Assembly: GCF_039525035.1 (NCBI RefSeq)
Contig: NZ_BAAAHE010000044.1
Location: 110,891-174,890, forward strand
Direction of reading: 5' to 3'
DNA length: 64,000 bases
Origin: Sporichthya brevicatena
GTDB taxonomy: Bacteria; Actinomycetota; Actinomycetes; Sporichthyales; Sporichthyaceae
Shown here: positions 60,810 through 64,000 of the stretch, piece by piece
Position numbering within the stretch: the first letter of the stretch is position 1
Layout of the letters: every line of letters starts with the position of its first letter
Notes under the pieces: generated by a model
Database searches by the model: none
What the model was told of the DNA's origin: nothing
The model's input: only the letters and a program-made list of their open reading frames with translations
Position numbers and translations under genes: made by a program

Positions 60810-61484
60810 GTGCGCCTCGTGATCGCCCGCTGCTCCGTCGACTACGTCGGCCGGCTGACCGCCCACCTCCCCCCGGCCACCCGGCTGCTGCTGATCAAGG
60901 CCGACGGCTCGGTCCTGGTCCACTCCGACGGCGGCTCGTACAAGCCGCTGAACTGGATGAGCCCGCCGTGCACGCTCAAGGAGGCCCCCGCCGACGACGG
61001 CACCGCCTCCTGGGTCGTCACGAACAAGGCCGGCGAGGAGCTCCGGATCTCGATCGAGGAGGTCCTGCACGACTCGTCCCACGAGCTCGGCGTGGACCCG
61101 GGTCTGCAGAAGGACGGCGTCGAGGCCCACCTGCAGATCCTGCTGGCCGAGAACGCCGAGGTCCTCGGCGAGGGCTGGCGCGTCGTCCGCCGCGAGTACC
61201 CGACCTCGATCGGCCCCGTCGACCTGCTCTGCAAGGACGCCGCCGGCGCCTCCGTCGCCGTCGAGATCAAGCGCCGCGGCGAGATCGACGGCGTCGAGCA
61301 GCTCACCCGCTACCTCGACCTGATGAACCGGGACCCCCTGCTGGCCCCCGTCTCGGGCGTCTTCGCCGCCCAGGAGATCAAGCCCCAGGCCCGCGTCCTC
61401 GCCGAGGACCGCGGCATCCGCTGCGTCGTCCTCGACTACGACGAGCTCCGCGGCATGGACGACAAGGAGTCCCGCCTCTTCTGA
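60810..61484 (+). CDS. nucS: Mismatch-specific endonuclease NucS
   Basis: 224 residues from GTG ([16 protein letters not shown]). NucS/EndoMS cuts both strands at mismatches and replaces MutSL in most Actinomycetota. The N-terminal beta domain binds DNA and dimerises. The C-terminal RecB-like nuclease has GPVDLLCKD and [22 protein letters not shown], giving the Asp, Glu-x-Lys and downstream Gln of the catalytic core. The extreme C-terminus (KESRLF) resembles the clamp-binding tail reported for NucS. Confidence 0.96.
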   Translation: MRLVIARCSVDYVGRLTAHLPPATRLLLIKADGSVLVHSDGGSYKPLNWMSPPCTLKEAPADDGTASWVVTNKAGEELRISIEEVLHDSSHELGVDPGLQKDGVEAHLQILLAENAEVLGEGWRVVRREYPTSIGPVDLLCKDAAGASVAVEIKRRGEIDGVEQLTRYLDLMNRDPLLAPVSGVFAAQEIKPQARVLAEDRGIRCVVLDYDELRGMDDKESRLF

Positions 61485-61521
61485 TCGGCGGGATGTGGGT
61501 CCGGCGGGTTAGCGTCAATCC

Positions 61522-64000
61522 GTGCCCGCCGCCCTGTTCACCCTCGACGTCGCCAGCCTGCGGGCGGTCGTCGGGATGGCGACGTTTCAGCGGGGCGTGG
61601 AGTACGCCGACCGCGGCGCCGTCGAGCAGCTGACCTGGAGCAAGGCGGCCCGGGTGGTGCTGGGGTCCGTCGCGGGCGGGTCGACGACGCCGTACGTGAC
61701 GACGCTGCACGTGTACCCCTCCGACTCCGGCAGCGGGGCGTACGTGTTCGTCCGGGGCGAGTGCAGCTGCCCGGTCCACTACAACTGCAAGCACGCGGCC
61801 GCCCTCGCGCTCGTCGCCGGCGGGCACGCGGCGCCGCCCCCGGCGAAGCCCACCCCGCCGAAGGAACCGACGTGGGAGGACCGCTGGCGCTCGGCCCTCG
61901 ACCCGGCGGCGCCGTTCCCGGTGAAGGTCGAGCCGCGCACGCTCGCGATCGAGTTGACCCTCAAGCGCCGCCTGCCGACCCGGTGGGGCGGCGGCGACGC
62001 GATGGCGAGCGAGCCGGTCGAGCTGTGGGCGCGGATCGTGCGCGAGGGCAAGAAGGGCTGGGTTGCGGGCGAGCTGTCCTGGGGCCGTCTCGGGTCGCTG
62101 GCGAGCCGCACCGCCTACCCCGAGGACCAGGTGCGCGTCCTGCACGACCTGCACGCCCTCTACCGGGCCCGCACCGGCGCCGGCTACGCCGAGCATCTCC
62201 GCTACGGCGACGAGCGCTCCATCGAGCTCTCCGCCGTCACCTCCAGCGCCTTGCTCCCCCTGCTCCGCCAGGCGGTCCGGGCCGGGTTGCGCCTGATCCA
62301 CCCGGACCTCGGCGACCTGCCTCCGATCGAAACCGCGGACCTGTGCCTCGACGTGACCGCGGCGTCCGCCGACGCCGACGCCGAAACCGGACTTGAGGTC
62401 ACTCCCGTCCTGCGGACCGGGACCGGGTTCGGGGAGCTGACGCCGATCGCCTTCCTCGGCAGCGGATCCGGGGCCCTCGTGCGCTCGCGGGAGGACGAGG
62501 ACCGCCTGCCCGGCAACCCCGCGGACTGGCCGATCCGCCTCGTCGAGCTCAGCTCCCCCGCCGCGCTCCCCCTGCGCCGCATGGTGTTCGCGGTCGAGCC
62601 GCTCGCGGTGCCGGCGGCCCACCGGGACCGGTTCACCGACGAGTACCTCCCGCAACTGCGCCGCATCGCCGAGGTCGTCAGCTCCGACGGTTCGTTCACC
62701 GTCCCCGAGGTCTCGCCGCCCGAGCTCGTGCTCCGCGCCGACTTCGGCGACGACCACGCGCTCGCGCTGTCCTGGCACTGGTCGTACCGGGTCGGCGACG
62801 AGGAGCGGCGGCTCACGGTCAACTCCCCCGAGGGCGCGGCGTTCCGCGACCCCCAGGCCGAGGCCGCCCTGATGTCCGGTCTCGCCCCGGGCCTGAGCGC
62901 CTACGGCCTGGGCCGCCCCGACGGTCCCGGCGTCGACTCCCCGCTCGAGCTCTCCGGCGTCGACACCATGCACTTCGCCACCGAGTGGCTCCCGCGGCTC
63001 ACCGAGCGGGACGACCTGCGGGTCGAGGTCGGCGGCACGCCCGTCGAGTACCGCGAGGCCGGCGACTCGCTGCGGATCGCGGTCTCCACCGCGGCGCTCG
63101 ACAACGACGGCGACTGGTACGACCTCGGCGTCTCCGTGACCGTCGACGGCGAGACCGTCCCGTTCCTGCAGCTGTTCGTCGCCCTCGCACAGGGCCGTTC
63201 GCACCTGCTGCTGCCGGGCGGCGCGTACTTCTCGCTGGAGAAGCCCGAGCTGATCGCCCTGCGCGCGTTGATCGACGAGGCCCGCCGGCTCGCGGACGCC
63301 CCGCCGGGCCAGCTGCGGATCAGCCGGTACCAGACCGGGCTCTGGGAGGAGCTCGCCGGCCTCGGCGACGTCAGCCACCAGACCCCGGCCTGGCAGGAGC
63401 ACGTGCAGGCGCTGCGCCGACTCGACGCCATCGGCAGCACCCCCGTCCCCGCCGGCGTCCACGCCGATCTGAGGCACTATCAGGTCGAAGGTTTCGAGTG
63501 GCTCGCGTTCCTCTGGGAGCACCGCCTCGGCGGAATCCTCGCCGACGACATGGGCCTGGGCAAGACACTGCAGTCGCTCGCGCTGATCGCGCACGCCCGT
63601 ACCACCGAGCCCGACGCACCGCCGTTCCTCATCGTCGCCCCGACCTCGGTCGTGTCGAACTGGGCGGCCGAGGCGGCGCGCTTCACCCCGGGCCTGCGGG
63701 TCGAGACCGTCACCGAGACGGCCGCGCGCTCCCGGCGCTCCAAGTCGGCCCCGCTGCACGAGAAGGCCGCGCGGGCCGACGTCGTCGTGACCTCCTACGC
63801 CCTGCTGCGCATCGACGCCGCGAGCTACCTGGAGCGGCCGTGGGCCGGACTCCTGCTCGACGAGGCGCAGTTCGTGAAGAACCGCAAGGCGCAGGTGCAC
63901 CGGGTCGCGCGGCACATCGACGCCCCGTTCAAGCTCGCCATCACCGGGACCCCGCTGGAGAACTCGGTGATGGAGCTGTGGGCACTGCTCTCCGTCGCAG
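61522..64000 (+). CDS. SWIM-domain SNF2/HepA-type helicase, 3' end outside window
   Basis: About 826 codons from GTG (VPAALFTLDVASLRAVVG), open to the window end. The N-terminal SWIM zinc finger is CSCPVHYNCKH (about 81-91), the CxC...CxH pattern. A long middle region (about 120-640) includes the beta-rich domain often found in these proteins. The SNF2 ATPase starts near 650: motif I DDMGLGKTLQSL (about 675), Ia IVAPTSVVSNW, II LLLDEAQFVKN and III AITGTPLENS. The second RecA-like domain lies beyond the window. It probably remodels nucleoprotein complexes in repair or transcription recycling. It lies 37 bases after nucS. Confidence 0.93.
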   Translation, partial: MPAALFTLDVASLRAVVGMATFQRGVEYADRGAVEQLTWSKAARVVLGSVAGGSTTPYVTTLHVYPSDSGSGAYVFVRGECSCPVHYNCKHAAALALVAGGHAAPPPAKPTPPKEPTWEDRWRSALDPAAPFPVKVEPRTLAIELTLKRRLPTRWGGGDAMASEPVELWARIVREGKKGWVAGELSWGRLGSLASRTAYPEDQVRVLHDLHALYRARTGAGYAEHLRYGDERSIELSAVTSSALLPLLRQAVRAGLRLIHPDLGDLPPIETADLCLDVTAASADADAETGLEVTPVLRTGTGFGELTPIAFLGSGSGALVRSREDEDRLPGNPADWPIRLVELSSPAALPLRRMVFAVEPLAVPAAHRDRFTDEYLPQLRRIAEVVSSDGSFTVPEVSPPELVLRADFGDDHALALSWHWSYRVGDEERRLTVNSPEGAAFRDPQAEAALMSGLAPGLSAYGLGRPDGPGVDSPLELSGVDTMHFATEWLPRLTERDDLRVEVGGTPVEYREAGDSLRIAVSTAALDNDGDWYDLGVSVTVDGETVPFLQLFVALAQGRSHLLLPGGAYFSLEKPELIALRALIDEARRLADAPPGQLRISRYQTGLWEELAGLGDVSHQTPAWQEHVQALRRLDAIGSTPVPAGVHADLRHYQVEGFEWLAFLWEHRLGGILADDMGLGKTLQSLALIAHARTTEPDAPPFLIVAPTSVVSNWAAEAARFTPGLRVETVTETAARSRRSKSAPLHEKAARADVVVTSYALLRIDAASYLERPWAGLLLDEAQFVKNRKAQVHRVARHIDAPFKLAITGTPLENSVMELWALLSVA

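Overview
The window is about 72% GC by eye, with GTG starts common and almost no non-coding space. Its gene set is that of a high-GC Actinomycetota: NucS mismatch endonuclease, the GlgE alpha-glucan pathway, a DUF3817 protein, DivIVA-like coiled-coil proteins, a class F-type sortase, the cysteine desulfurase / mnmA / short metE-like / ligA / gatCAB order, and crotonyl-CoA carboxylase/reductase. A Frankiales- or Sporichthya-like lineage would fit, but the genus cannot be fixed from this sequence. No rRNA, tRNA or CRISPR array was recognised. No gene-free gap exceeds 300 bases.

Layout. 1-3.9 kb: two tandem secreted beta-propeller paralogues, the first cut by the window edge. 3.9-8.4 kb: fumarylacetoacetase, a DinB-fold protein divergent from a TipA-like MerR regulator, a Fpg/Nei glycosylase with an altered zinc finger, and an AttH-like protein. 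8.4-18.7 kb: gatCAB, an ACT-domain protein, a secreted Pro/Thr-rich protein with a class F-like sortase, a CapA lipoprotein, ligA and a short metE-like gene. 18.8-23.1 kb: an accessory patch with a secreted protein, a MarR/DinB-fold pair split by an IS3-family element, a solo AbiEi/DUF559 protein and three copies of a 65-bp palindromic repeat. 23.1-28.2 kb: mnmA, cysteine desulfurase, etfA, etfB and an enoyl-CoA hydratase.

28.2-42.5 kb is an alpha-glucan block: glgX, a membrane Ser/Thr kinase, glgP, and a coupled glgE-treS-mak-glgB operon. These convert trehalose to maltose, maltose-1-phosphate, linear glucan and branched glucan, with GlgP and GlgX for breakdown. 42.5-47.2 kb: a thioredoxin/TPR protein, DUF3817, and a lipoprotein / FtsX-like permease / ATPase operon whose ATPase carries a fused cyclic-nucleotide-binding-like domain. 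47.2-51.6 kb: meaB, thiolase, methylmalonyl-CoA epimerase and ccr, which together suggest ethylmalonyl-/methylmalonyl-CoA chemistry. 51.8-54.9 kb: two DivIVA-like coiled-coil proteins. 54.9-64 kb: small zinc-binding proteins, a SIMPL protein, a DODA-type dioxygenase, a broken P450, a duplicated 3-hydroxyacyl-CoA dehydrogenase, nucS and a SWIM/SNF2 helicase running off the end.

A striking property is the number of unrelated palindromic intergenic repeats. Most sit just after stop codons or between convergent genes, several occur at more than one locus, and one forms a five-copy array with an exact 37-bp period.
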